Origin: Colletotrichum lupini
Taxonomy: Eukaryota > Ascomycota > Sordariomycetes > Glomerellales > Glomerellaceae
NCBI RefSeq assembly: GCF_023278565.1
Contig: NC_064676.1
Location: 4,340,001-4,404,000 of the forward strand
Reading direction: 5' to 3'
Length of the DNA: 64,000 bases
A model generated the notes under the pieces. The model saw only the letters and a list, made by a program, of their open reading frames with translations, did not search any database and had not been told where the DNA came from. This document shows, piece by piece, positions 18,227-28,686 of the stretch. The position numbers were made by a program, and so were the translations under genes. Position 1 is the first letter of the stretch. Each line of letters opens with the position of its first letter.

Positions 18227-21025
18227 TCATGAGTTCAAAGTCTCGTAACCCATCACCTCCCACCCGCGAAAGAAAGACATAGGATCAGGCTCAAGAAGCA
18301 GCGAGACATCGATATCCGCCGGGAGCGACCAGCTCTCCTCCAACCCCGACGCGCAATTCATCTCAGGGTCCATCTGTTGTCCCGATGGTTCCCTAGCTAT
18401 AGTAAACAAAACGTACCGTGTCAGCTTTGCTGTAATGACGGCATACCCATTTGAGCGAGAAAAACAAAAAGGCTCACCTGCTTGCAATTGCGTGACGGCC
18501 CCGTCAATCTTGCGCAGCAGGTCCAGCGACTTGCGAGCCGAAACGCTGAACGCCGCGATGCCCTGCAGAATGCCCTGGCATTGCTCCCACGATGCAGACG
18601 TTGCTGTGTGGTCCAGCCCTGTCCAGAGGCGCGGACAGAGGCGGCAGACGATCAGGACTAAGCCGGCGGCACAGGCATCTGTGATATTTATATGATCTCG
18701 CGTTAGCCATCTTTTCTGCTTACTATACTCAAATGAGGGCCAATCGCCTTGGGGAATCAAAGAGAAGAAATGAAGGTGGAAGTGTCTCACACAAGCTATT
18801 CCACCACCACGCCCCCGTCGTGTCCGTCTGATACGAGCCCTGCACCAGATCAATGAGCTGCATGGCCGCGTCTACACACGCCCTAGCACACTCCGTCAGA
18901 AACGGAGCCCTGAGGCCCTTGTCCCGCGACCTGGACGCTGCTTCCGATGGTGGGCGGCCACCGGCGGTGTCCCGATGAGGTCGGGCGTACTCCGCAGAGA
19001 GATCGGTGAGAATCGGCCTGTGGAGCATGAGGCGGAGATACAAGAACCTATATTCAAAGAAGCATCCCCCTTATTCAGTCCCCGGCTCTCGTCTTATATC
19101 GAGTACACAAGAATGGCGGCGCGTACCTTGCGTGTAGAACGTGCTTTTGCGTCGCGAGGATACGGAGGTCATCTGGAGACGAGACCCCGTCCAGCACGGA
19201 AGCTTCAGACTCGCCTCCCCACGAGAGGAGCGGCGGTACCAAGTCCTCGAAGTCGGTTAATTTGGAGTCGAGCTCGACAATGGCGTCGAAGCTGAGTCCT
19301 CCTATGCCTCCTCCTCCTCCTCCTCCCCGCGTGCCGCAACTTGCTCTCTGGGCGGGATAACGGTTCCGCCACGCCTGGTAGACTTGTGAGAGGATGTTCT
19401 CGAGTATCAGGCTCAGCTTGAAGCTTTGGGTGATGAACTCCAGCTTGGGCTGCTCGAGACTCTGGCCTGCGCCGGAATGGGATCTGGAGAGTAGTTCGTT
19501 TGCTGATAGATTGGACGTGACGGTAGGTCGACCGAATGTCATGCTCACGAGGCTGACAACATGTTAGCCGTTACTACCTTTTTTCTCATGGTCCCAAATG
19601 ACCCTGGCAACGTAGATAAACGATGATAGGGGGACAACTCACGTATCGATAATAACACAACCCTGCCACGTCCGCTGCCTAACGTCCATCTCCAAAGTGA
19701 ACCCTCCCTCCCCCTCCGCCCCAAGGCCGGCCCCCATATCCCGCGCCGCCACAACATCCATATGAAGCCCGAGCCCCTGCGCAATCCGACACGCGATCCC
19801 AACGGCATTCCAGCACCGATCGGGAAACGGCGTCCCCTGAAAGACCAAGCCGCACAGCAACAGCGTCTGCACGACGCCGAGGTTGTTCTTCTCGAGTAGG
19901 TCGACGCTGAGGCACTTGCGGCTCCGCAGCAGAAAGACCTCGATGCTCTTTGCCTTTTCCGCGCAGGTGAGGTCCGCAAAGTTGCAGGCGAGCGCAAAGA
20001 TGGAGTTGAGGGCGCTGTGGAAGACGATCGTGGTGGCGTCTGCGCCGGGGGAACATCCCAGACCTACGCCGCGGAAGTCCGTTTCTCCTGCTTCGAAGGC
20101 GGCTACTGCTGCTGCGGTTGTCGAGGTCGTCGGTTGCCAGAGGGATTCGTAGGCTCTTTCAAAGGCCGGTCTGTGGAAGACGGGGTAGAGGTAGTGTACT
20201 CTCTGAAAGTACAGTTGAAGAAGATAATCGGCAAACGGGCGAGGCGGTAAGAGGAACTTGTCAAAATCGGCGTATAGAGAAGACGGCGTCGAGAGGGACG
20301 GCAGTGCCTGCTGACTCCTAAACGGAGTGGATGGCTGCACTCTTGTAGGGACCGAGTTCATCGCGCTGTAGGCCTCCTTCAAGAACGCAACGGCTGAGGA
20401 GCTGCCGTAGAAGTCGGGCTCCGCCAAATTGTTAGGCGAGTCCTCCAGATCATCCTCGGCGAGAATGGTGCCCATGGCCGTCACCCGTCTCGCCTCGCTG
20501 GAGCCGTCGACGCCAACGGACGAGTACGGCGACGGGAGCTGGGCTGCCGCTACCGCTGCTTGGTCGTCGGATGTGTCCATGGCGCAGGCGGCGTCTAGTG
20601 CGGTAAAGTCCTGGGTTCTCGCAGCGGTGGGTGAGATATTATCAGCGGCGGAGCCGTGAGCGTCTTGCGCAGTGACTTCGAGAGTGTTGATGTCGATGCC
20701 ATGTGATGTGCAAGCCTGTTCCAACTTGCGGATGCGCTCATGAAGCGTCTTTGTATAGCTTTTTCGTAGGTAAGCGGAATGAAGGAAGAAAACAGCAAAT
20801 CATCACATCATGAGAAACTCACTCATCGCTACATGCCGTTCTTGCATTGTTCACCGTGTAGACGCAATGCTCGAGGGCCAGTGATCGTCGTTGACACGTC
20901 GAGCATATGGGCTTGCCTCCATCGCAGCGTGCCTTGCGCTCTCGGCATGGCTCACATGCCAGGGTAATTTTGCGACGACGCTGCCGTTCCTGTCGCCCAG
21001 GAGGCATCGCGAGGTGCTGTGTCAT
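18227..21025 (-). CDS. Zn2Cys6 fungal-type transcription factor, likely cluster regulator
   Basis: Six exons in transcription order: 21025-20823, 20758-19643, 19552-19127, 19047-18791, 18678-18478 and 18396-18227. All phases match, giving 790 residues. The zinc cluster is C-x2-C-x6-C-x6-C-x2-C-x9-C (Cys24, 27, 34, 41, 44, 54) with the usual basic loop (RERKARC). The linker leads straight into a short coiled-coil-like stretch (YTKTLHERIRKLEQ), as in dimeric regulators that read CGG pairs. The middle-homology (fungal_trans) region is clear around exons 2-3: FPDRCWNAVGIACRIAQGLG, then RTWQGCVIIDTLVSMTFGRP across the second intron. A Gly run lies in exon 3. Position in the middle of the P450/BVMO/SDR/hydrolase cluster makes it the probable pathway-specific regulator. 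I saw no CGG-N7-CCG in its own upstream region, so autoregulation through that element is not supported. The first ATG was used; a second Met at residue 7 is possible. Confidence 0.9.
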
Positions 21026-21715
21026 GCCGTGACGGTCGTGTGTGCTAGCTTTGAAGATGTTGAACTTTTGGTGAGAAGCATGCGCTCCTGCGTTAACAAG
21101 TTGTTAACACCGGAATATTCTCATGGCTGGGTGAAATTGTGATTGTCGGAAACTTGAGAACAGATTAATAGAAGTACTGACAAAGTACCCATACCAAGAA
21201 TATCAACAACTCTACGGAGATGTCGGATGGAGATGTTCATCACGGGTTACCATGGAGTGTACAAGGCTCAAGTGAGTTTTGCGGGGTTGAACGGCTATTC
21301 CCTTGACGTGCAGATCGGACCGTGAAGTTCCCCGGCGGAAGCGGGCCACCGGGACGAGTTGAAAGCCCACCGGGGACTTAGCAGTTACGCTATGACTATC
21401 ACCACCACAATGATTGGTGCGTATTTTCGCCGTTTGCCTCGACATGGGTACAACTGCCGGACCCGTCAACTACCTTACTTACTTGTATTGACGAAATACC
21501 TGGCATGCCCCAGATTTGGTGGTCAGATCTTGGTGAGCTTATGTGTTTATTTCGATGCAAGTAAGGTAGGACACCTTATCGAAGGATATGGCTACAAATG
21601 GATCGACTATTCTACGTGGAAATCTTAGATGCATTAATTAAAGAAACACTGAAAACCTTGGTAACGATTTGACCGCTAACAATTTGAGGAAATACACGAT
21701 GACGGCAAGAATGAT
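21026..21715. other. spacer upstream of Zn2Cys6 gene
   Basis: 690 bp holding the promoter of the regulator and the 3' flank of the BVMO gene. Scattered CGG and CCG triplets occur around 21316-21352 but not with the seven-base spacing found at the other cluster promoters. AT content rises towards 21500-21715. No gene seen. Confidence 0.55.
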
Positions 21716-23622
21716 TTACTTGGGAATAGAGGAAACAAGCGCATCAAAAGAAATCCGAGCCTGGGCTACAGCCGCAACAAAGCCTGTCTTGTCAAATGTC
21801 CCCCAAGCCGCGAGACCAAGCAATGTAGTCAGGACGAAAAGCAATGCGCGCGGCTGCCTCTTCTTGATCGACGAGACCGAACTCGTTTGTCCCTGTAACG
21901 CAAAGAGTCAAGTTAGCTTCACCATTCACTCAAGAAAGTTCGTCGTCTCTACTCACGCTATACTCCCAGTCGGACCACACCGGAAACAGACAGCGATACC
22001 AAAAGTAGCCCTGCGTGTAGGGATAGCTCATGGCGTTCCACGTCTTGGTGCCGTCCGCCGACTTTTGAAAGTACCAGCTGCTGCACCCCGAGTTCCATAC
22101 CCTGTGCTGCAAGGCGTCTTGGATGGTGTCGGTGTACGCCTCCTCGGCCTCACGCTTGATCACCGCAGTGCTCGCTCTGCCTTCCAGCGCGGGCTTGAAG
22201 ACGCGCAGGGCGTAGTTGATGGAGTTTTCCAGGGCCATGATGGACGACGTGTGTCCCGTCGCAGCGTTGGGTCCTTTATGGTGTTAGCAGTCAGGGGAGA
22301 AATCCTCAAGGGAACACGAACATACCCATAATCATGACAAAGTTGGGAAAGTTGTTCATCATCGAACAATTATACCCCTCGGGCCCCCCAAAGGACTTCC
22401 AATGGCTCGGTATCGTCTCGCCATCGCGCCCAATGACGTTGACCCCGGCAACGAACTCGTTGGTGTGGTATCCGTTGGCCAGGATAATCACGTCGGCCTC
22501 AATCAGCCCCTTTGCCGTCCTGACGCCCTCCGGCACAATCTCCAGCGCCTTCTCGTTCGTCAACGTCAGATTCTCGGCGTGCAGGCTGTTCAGGTATCCG
22601 GAATCGAAGATGCGCCGCTTACACCCAATCTCGAACTCCGGGATCAGTAGGTCGTGGTACTTGGCCGGCGCCGTAGACCGCATATACTCCTCCGCCACCT
22701 TCTTCTGTCCAGCTCGATACTTGCTCGCAGCTTCCGTCAGCGGGAACCCCTGCAACGAGCTCTCCGCCGCGGCAAAGACGATGAAGCGCAGCAGCCGCGC
22801 CAGGCCCGGCACGGTCTTGAGCCCGGACCGAATCACATCAGGCACCTTTCTGTCAATGGGCGGGAAGATCCAGTGCTTCGACCGCACAATCTGCGTCAGC
22901 GACTTTGTCTTGTGGACGACGCTCGGGACGACCTGCGCGGCCGTACACCCGTTGCCAAAGAGCACGACCCTCTTCCCCTCGAGCTCGATGTCCGGACGCC
23001 ACCGGCCCGTGTGCTCAATCACGCCCTTGAAGGTGTCCGCGCCGGGAACGTCAATGTCGTTGGGTGTGACGAGCGCGCCCGTGCCGGCGAAGAGGAACTG
23101 GCACTCGTGGAAGAAGGTGGCGCCCGACTTGAGGTGGCGGATTGAGAGGCGCCAGCGGGCGCGCTCCTCGATCCACTCGCAGCGCTCGACGAGCACGTCG
23201 AACGACATGTTGCGGACGAGGTTGTACTTGTGGGCCACGTTGTTGAGGTACTCCCAGATCTCAGAGTACGTCGGCAGAACTCGCGTCCAGTGCGGGTTGG
23301 GCTCGAAGGAGAAGCTGTAGAGGGCGCTGGGGACATCGCAGGCGCATCCTACCGAGACACCAGAGGCTGTTAGCTCGTTGCTCTGGAGGACTGTATCGGG
23401 TGTAGATAGTCAAGAATGGGATGTCCTAGACTTACCCGGGTATCGATTGATGAACCAAGTTCCACCCAGCTGGCTATGCCGTTCAAAGAACTTTACGTCT
23501 TCGATTCCGTACCATCGCTTCAGCGTTGCTCCGAGGCCAATAGCTGCAAAGCCGGAGCCGATGCACGCGAATTGGCTGTAAGAGACATTCTCAGTCTCGC
23601 TGACGTCGATAGTTCTCGCCAT
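21716..23622 (-). CDS. flavin-dependent Baeyer-Villiger-type monooxygenase with C-terminal membrane anchor
   Basis: Four exons in transcription order: 23622-23436, 23348-22326, 22273-21957 and 21892-21716. They give 567 residues, in the usual BVMO range. The FAD Rossmann motif is IGSGFAAIG (21-29), followed by the GGTW-x-x-NRYPG block (53-63) typical of BVMOs. The type I fingerprint F-x-G-x3-H-x3-W lies at residues 169-179 (FKGVIEHTGRW), with Arg at the next position where Pro or Asp is usual. The second, NADPH, Rossmann motif is FGNGCTAAQ (193-201). A hydrophobic segment near the C-terminus (about 525-542, ALLFVLTTLLGLAAWGTF) preceded by KKRQPR is a probable membrane anchor. Expected chemistry: NADPH- and O2-dependent conversion of a ketone to an ester or lactone. 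A plain N-hydroxylating flavoprotein is the alternative. The start is the only ATG before the first motif. Two CGG-N7-CCG sites lie 209-275 bp upstream. Confidence 0.93.
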
Positions 23623-23830
23623 GATGAAAATCGTCAAGGTGGAGAGAATGAAGTTGGTATCGGACGCTGGTAAGAAGCAAGAATTCAGTTACAAGTAGGA
23701 TTGCCGAGAGGACATGCAAACCAGCTGTGGAGGCATGACCATCTCATTGTTTTATTCTAGAAACACCTTACACCTCATCCTACCATCAGCCGTCGTCCAT
23801 CGTTACCGTTGATGTGATGTGATCAGTCTC

Positions 23831-23843
23831 CGGATGGTTTCCG
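23831..23843. promoter_or_regulatory. CGG-N7-CCG site, BVMO promoter copy 1
   Basis: CGG ATGGTTT CCG; its proximal edge is 208 bp upstream of the BVMO ATG at 23622. The spacer shares TGGTT with the sites at 15925 and 25984. Confidence 0.65.
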
Positions 23844-23884
23844 TAAATGGACATCTGGGGGGCTGCGGGCGCGTTCCTATTGGT

Positions 23885-23897
23885 CGGGACGATTCCG
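23885..23897. promoter_or_regulatory. CGG-N7-CCG site, BVMO promoter copy 2
   Basis: CGG GACGATT CCG, starting 54 bp beyond copy 1. The context TCGGGACGATTCCGA is nearly the same as TCGGAACGATCCCGA at the second P450 site. The paired arrangement with 51-54 bp spacing is repeated in both promoters. Confidence 0.65.
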
Positions 23898-24459
23898 ACT
23901 AAAGGCAAAGTCAGGACCCAAGGAGATGCGACGGTCACTTCGAAGCCGCGACCCCCTCGTCGTCGTCTTCGATCTTCGCACTTCCGAAGCTTATGATTCG
24001 GTCTTGGCAGCAAGTCTGGAGCTGATGGAATTGATGAATTTGTTATGTGCGTCCCTCGGCTTGAACACAGTCTTCACAGTAATGGCTTGGGATGGGTGCC
24101 AACCGTCAAGGGCGCATTCTCACGCCAACCACGCGACTTACACAGCGTTATTTAAACCGATATCGCGATGATAGGCCCATCAAGTTAGATCAAACAACGA
24201 ACATTTGTAACTTGAGAAAGTATCCCTTCTGGGAGTAACACAAGACTGCAAGGTCTTGTGATTCTGTTCGATATGAAAAGTACTTAGCCAATTCGGTGCG
24301 ATATGTGAACATTGGATTATGTTCGGAACCCTTGATACCGACAATTTACATCTTATAAACGCTCTTGAGAATGCGTAAAAGCAAAGATAAGGAACAGCAC
24401 CGCATCTTTCCGAGCGCGTAAGCACGCATATTCCTCCTTCTTAAGAACCGACTCCGTCA

Positions 24460-25760
24460 TCACGCCGACTTCACACCTCCTTTCCCACCTGAAACCTCCA
24501 ACTTTCCAGTCTTTCCATCAACCTTTTGATACCCCTTGAAGTTCACCTTGAGCCCCGCAGTACTCTCCCTCGCAATCCTCCAAAACCACTCGGGAGAACT
24601 CCTCTATTTCAACATTAGCAAACTGAATATTCTTCTTGGAGAAAGGATTAGGATAAGAGAGAGGAGGAAAAAGCACTCACCAACATGGCAATGTACCGCA
24701 TGATACCCGGCAGGTAGATAACCCGCCCGTACCCGCTATATAACGCCTCCGTAAACGCCCCCGCAACGGCATCCGGCTCAAGAAGCGGGAACACAAAGGC
24801 CGACTGTCCCGTCTCGCCGCTGAACATGGCCGTCTTGATGAAGCTCAGTATACCCAGCGTCAGCCGGACCTTGGGCGCGTTGTGGATGTACTTCAGTTCC
24901 AGCTGAAGACTCTGTTGTTTCCCCAGATATCAGTCAGATATTTTCTCTGGAGGAGCTTCATCTCGCGTCCAGCTCGTCCCATATGTTACGCATCCATGAC
25001 AGAAGAAACATACCTCGTGAAGAGCCGCCAACCCGGCCTTTGTCGCCGCATAATCCGCAATCTGTGCAGGCGGCATCACAGAACTCATCGAGCTCACATT
25101 CACAATGTGCCCGTGATTCCTCCTCACCATGTGCGGAAGAAACTCCTTGATCAGCAAAAACGGCGCCAGCAGATTCGTGTTAATCGTCAGCTCTACGTCG
25201 GCATACGTCCCCTCCATGACGGTGGCACCGCGCCCCAGCCCGGCATTATTCACAAGCACCGTCGGGTCCCCGACCTCAGCGCGGATGCGCTGGCAGAGCG
25301 AGCGGATGTTTTCCTTGTCGCTCAAGTCGCACTGGTAGTAGTGCAGATTTGTTCCCGTCCCGGGCGCGGGCTGCCACGCCATGGGAACGTAGTCCACCAC
25401 GACGATCGTCGTCTGCGGGTTCCTGGCGAGGAGGTCCCGCACCACGCCCGCGCCGATGCCGATGGCGCCGCTGGCGCCCGTGATGACGACAATCTCCTTG
25501 GACCAGTCCCACATCGAGTCCGTCGTCCAGTTGTTGGCTGTCCCGCGGGTGAGGTACTCGTGGAGCCGGAGGCCAACGCCGGCGGCCGCGAGCACGCAGG
25601 AGGCGAATTGGAGTTGGGCAAGGGTGAAGGGGATCTTGTACGCGGCGAGGGCGGCTTGGTCTATCGACAGCGTTGCTGCTCCTGCTACCGCGGCCACGAG
25701 GACCGGATTGAGGATGGTCCCGCGCAGGAAGACGGCGACAGTGTCGATTGTGAAAGTCAT
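24460..25760 (-). CDS. membrane-associated short-chain dehydrogenase/reductase
   Basis: Three exons in transcription order: 25760-25014, 24911-24681 and 24603-24460, all phase 0. They give 373 residues. The N-terminal ~70 residues contain two hydrophobic segments (about 17-32 and 46-64) ahead of the Rossmann fold, as in RDH10/DHRS3-like retinol dehydrogenases. The coenzyme motif is TGASGAIG (94-101); an Asp at the end of strand 2 (VVVDY, 121-124) leans towards NAD rather than NADP. NNAG is at 171-174. The catalytic set is Ser223/224 (NVSSMSS), Tyr237 and Lys241 (YAATK). Expected reaction: reversible alcohol/ketone oxidation on a lipophilic substrate at the ER. In this cluster it would supply the ketone that the BVMO needs. 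It is divergent from the hydrolase gene, sharing a 611-bp promoter with one CGG-N7-CCG site. Confidence 0.93.
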
Positions 25761-25983
25761 GATGATCTCTGGTGGTGGGTGAGTGGGATTCGGGGGAGAG
25801 TGAATTGGACAAATGATACACTTTACAATAATTCTGGTCATCGAAATTGAGCGATCTGACCCCCCATATAGAGTGGGATGAAGACGAACATCTAAACAAC
25901 AACCGTCTCTACTTCGTCCCGCCTCCGTGATCCCATCCTCTTCCCCAGACCGTTCGCCGATGGGTCCATCCCGGACCCCACAT

Positions 25984-25996
25984 CGGGTTGGTTCCG
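25984..25996. promoter_or_regulatory. CGG-N7-CCG site, SDR/hydrolase promoter
   Basis: CGG GTTGGTT CCG followed by AAG; 223 bp upstream of the SDR ATG and 375 bp upstream of the hydrolase ATG. Eleven bases (TTGGTTCCGAA) match the first P450 site exactly. Confidence 0.65.
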
Positions 25997-26020
25997 AAGG
26001 CAACCCCCAGTTCAGCTTTC

Positions 26021-26033
26021 TGGAGCGGTTCCG
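26021..26033. promoter_or_regulatory. degenerate CGG-N7-CCG site (TGG-N7-CCG)
   Basis: TGG AGCGGTT CCG, one mismatch in the left half-site, 37 bp from the perfect copy. GGTTCCG is shared with the sites at 15925 and 25984. It may be the second member of a pair, as in the other two promoters, or chance. Confidence 0.4.
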
Positions 26034-26371
26034 TATGACTCCAATGTCCGTCCTCCACAAAAGCCTGCAAGAAGGAACAGCCGGAGGCGGGGAAAATAGA
26101 TCTTGACTTCCCCATATTTTGGGACGGGTTCTGTGTTCTCCATGTCGGCCCGCCGCGGAGTCCGTCAGTGCAGCAGCTCCCCGCTTTATACCTTGGCTCA
26201 GTAAACTTGACTACCTCGGCACGCATTTGCACCAACGTTTTGAAGCTGCAAGCTGCCTTATTTCAGTTGTTCCCCAGAATACCTAAACTCTTTCGAAAGA
26301 CTTAGCTGTAGGCTCCTCTTTTCACGTCGGTAAGAAACTCGGCTCCGGCATTTCGGATCAGATCAGCGACC

Positions 26372-27603
26372 ATGGCCCAAGCACAATCTGGTCTCCGACC
26401 TCTCCAGAAGATCGGCCTCGTCTTTCATATACTATGGGGCAAGTACCGCAATCGACAAGCTACATGACGAAGAACTCACCGAAGAAAACAGCTTTCCCTA
26501 CCTTCTTTTCAATCGTAGCTCTCGGGCTACCACGCGCCATCCGCCGTGGCATCCCGCTGAGATACTGGTTCTTGGCCGCAACCTACCGCATCGTCCTGGG
26601 CGTCTTTCAGCCACGTGAGATCCAATTCCTCGCCACTCCGACCCTGCAAGTCTACTCGGCCTGGCTCGCAAAGCAAAAAGCCAAAGAGTCCAAAAACGCC
26701 AACACCGCCGCCCTCGACCGACTGCACCAGGACGTCGAGCCCCTCAGCACCGGGGCCGATATCAACCATGTCGCAGCCGGCGGCGGCAGCGGAAGCATCA
26801 TGTGGCTCGGCAACCGCAAGAAAGCCTCCAAATTCGTACTCTTCTTCCACGGCGGGGGGTACGTCGCCCCGCTGGCCCCGGGCCACCTCACCTGGTGCGG
26901 GGAATGCTACGTCAATGGCAAGCCCGGCGATAGCAACGGAGATGAGGTCGCCGTCGCGGTCCTGCAATACACCCTCTGCCCGGGTGCTACGTACCCGACG
27001 CAGCTGCAGCAGGCCGTGGCGGCCCTCAATCACCTCCTGCGATCCGGCGTCACGCCAGAGAATCTCATCATCGGCGGCGACTCGGCTGGCGGGAATCTCA
27101 CAACCCAGGTGCTCTGCCATCTCCTCCGTCCCCACCCCGACGTCCAGCCTGTTCGGCTAGGTGGTCCCCTTGCCGGCACGTTCTTGGTCTCCCCTCTCCT
27201 CACGCTTCGCACCGATGCCGTCTCCTATCGAACAAATCACCGTGTCGATATGCTCTCAGCTGCCATCGTCGCCAAGGCCGGCGACTACCTCTTTGCCGAC
27301 GACCATGTAGCGAAGCAAGCCACGAACCCGCACGAACCGCTGGCACTAGATGGCGACATGGAGTGGTTCGGGGAGATTCATACCATCGTCAAGTCAGTAT
27401 ACGTGACGGCCGGCGCGCAGGAGGTGTTCTGCGATGACTCGCGGGTCTTTGCGGAAGCAGTCAGGAGACGGAATCCCGGGTTGGACGTCCAGCTGGAGGT
27501 AGCGTCCACCGAGGTCCACGATGGAATTTTGATCGAATCCGAGTGCGAAACGATCGGGGACGCGTCTCGGAGGATGAGGAACTGGGCGTCAAAGTGTTTG
27601 TGA
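26372..27603 (+). CDS. alpha/beta hydrolase (HSL-like, Abhydrolase_3 type)
   Basis: Two exons (26372-26438 and 26492-27603) give 392 residues. The intron has a GC donor (GCAAGT) and CAG acceptor; no GT donor of workable length restores the frame. The oxyanion motif is HGGG (142-145), the nucleophile elbow GGDSAGG has Ser220, the likely acid is Asp337 or 338, and the His is His365 (EVHDG). A hydrophobic N-terminal segment (about 13-37) precedes the cap region, suggesting membrane association. This family hydrolyses esters and lactones of small or lipophilic acids. Next to a BVMO it is the natural enzyme to open the product ester or lactone. If the GC-AG intron is not used, translation could start at an in-frame ATG at 26434, which would replace the first 23 residues. 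Catalytic residues are unaffected by that choice. Confidence 0.87.
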
Positions 27604-28655
27604 TGATTTTCTGTCGATCAATGATTACACGTGATACCACCACCGCCTTTGATGACCCTTAGATGCCAAGTGCACGTCGGCGTTTCGTTCTGCTCGCTCC
27701 TCTGCTGCCGCGTCGTTCGTCTAGTGCGCTCGTGAGAACATAACATATCTGTCTCTCATATCCGTGGCTGAAATCCTCGTGGTAATACAGCGCCCTGGTC
27801 GATGATTCGATATTGGGCCAATTCCTTAGCCAGCCACCTGGATGCACTCGCAAGCAAGGGCGTTCTTTTCACGTCATATCAGACTCGGGTGAGCTTTCTC
27901 ATGACTCCAAAAAGAAGCATCTGACGTGCAGCAGCACAACTTTGCCCTGTTGCGACGCGCCCGTAAGTTCGGTTCCTCGATTCCGATTTGACTATCTCCA
28001 ACAGGCAAGGGTGTTTCGAACCGAGGTCACGATGTGCATACCGCGGGTAGTCATTGGGAGGGTACAGCTGCGGCCGGGTACCCCAAATCCTGGATGCACC
28101 GCGTCAATTGTTGTCAACACTCGCCGACAAGGGACAAACCGAACAGGTTGAAATGATTCTAGACCACGAGACGGAATTCGAAATCTCGTCCAGTCGTGTC
28201 GCAATAAAAAGGAGCTTCGCCGATTCGTCGCCCTACAAGATCTGCCTCCAAAGAAACGGGCCAAGACTTTGGCACGTTTGTTCGGGGTACGGTAGCGGCG
28301 GCCCCCCTCATCTCCCCTCACCACTGGGGAGTTTTCATCATGTAAATATCGCGTAACCGTTTTCCCTTTTCTCAAAGAGCCGCGTGCCCAGCGCCAGCAT
28401 GTCCAGCATGACACTGCCTTTTCATCTCGTTTCCCGTTCCCGCGGGTGCGGGAAGCCAAAAAGACGAACCGAAACGAACCCCCCTTCCACAAAAGCCGAG
28501 TTGAGGCTCTTTGGGGCTTGCTTTGACGACATGTTGTCTCTCCCCAGGGTGGCAAGACGTCAACGGCTGCGACAGGGCCTCTGGGTAGAGCGAGGAGGTG
28601 TGTAGTTGTTTAAATCAACGTCGACATTGGAAGATTTCGTGAGGAAGGCACTCAC

Positions 28656-28686
28656 AAGGCACCTTCCTGACAGGGGCAGGTGCCTT
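28656..28686. repeat. perfect 9-bp inverted repeat with 13-nt loop
   Basis: AAGGCACCT (28656-28664) and AGGTGCCTT (28678-28686) can form a hairpin. It is followed by 'accttacctaagtaagcc', a second near-palindromic word. Confidence 0.6.

Larger units (their letters stand above)
23623..24459. other. BVMO promoter and SDR 3' flank
   Basis: 837 bp between two minus-strand genes. The half nearest the BVMO holds the two CGG-N7-CCG sites; the half nearest the SDR (24180-24420) is AT-richer and featureless to me. No gene seen. Confidence 0.6.
25761..26371. promoter_or_regulatory. bidirectional promoter, SDR / alpha-beta hydrolase
   Basis: 611 bp between divergent start codons (25760 minus, 26372 plus). 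It contains a perfect CGG-N7-CCG at 25984-25996 and a near-match at 26021-26033. The side next to the SDR (25800-25860) is AT-richer, with 'acactttacaataattctgg'. Shared control of the two genes is inferred from this layout. Confidence 0.65.

Noticed and set aside
21300..21360. CGG/CCG cluster upstream of the Zn2Cys6 gene as a further operator
   Set aside because: Spacings found are 1, 4 and 10 bases, not seven; this is not the element shared by the other promoters.
28005..28035. Possible T-loop (ggttcgaaac on the minus strand)
   Set aside because: The flanking bases do not pair to form a T-stem and no cloverleaf could be drawn.
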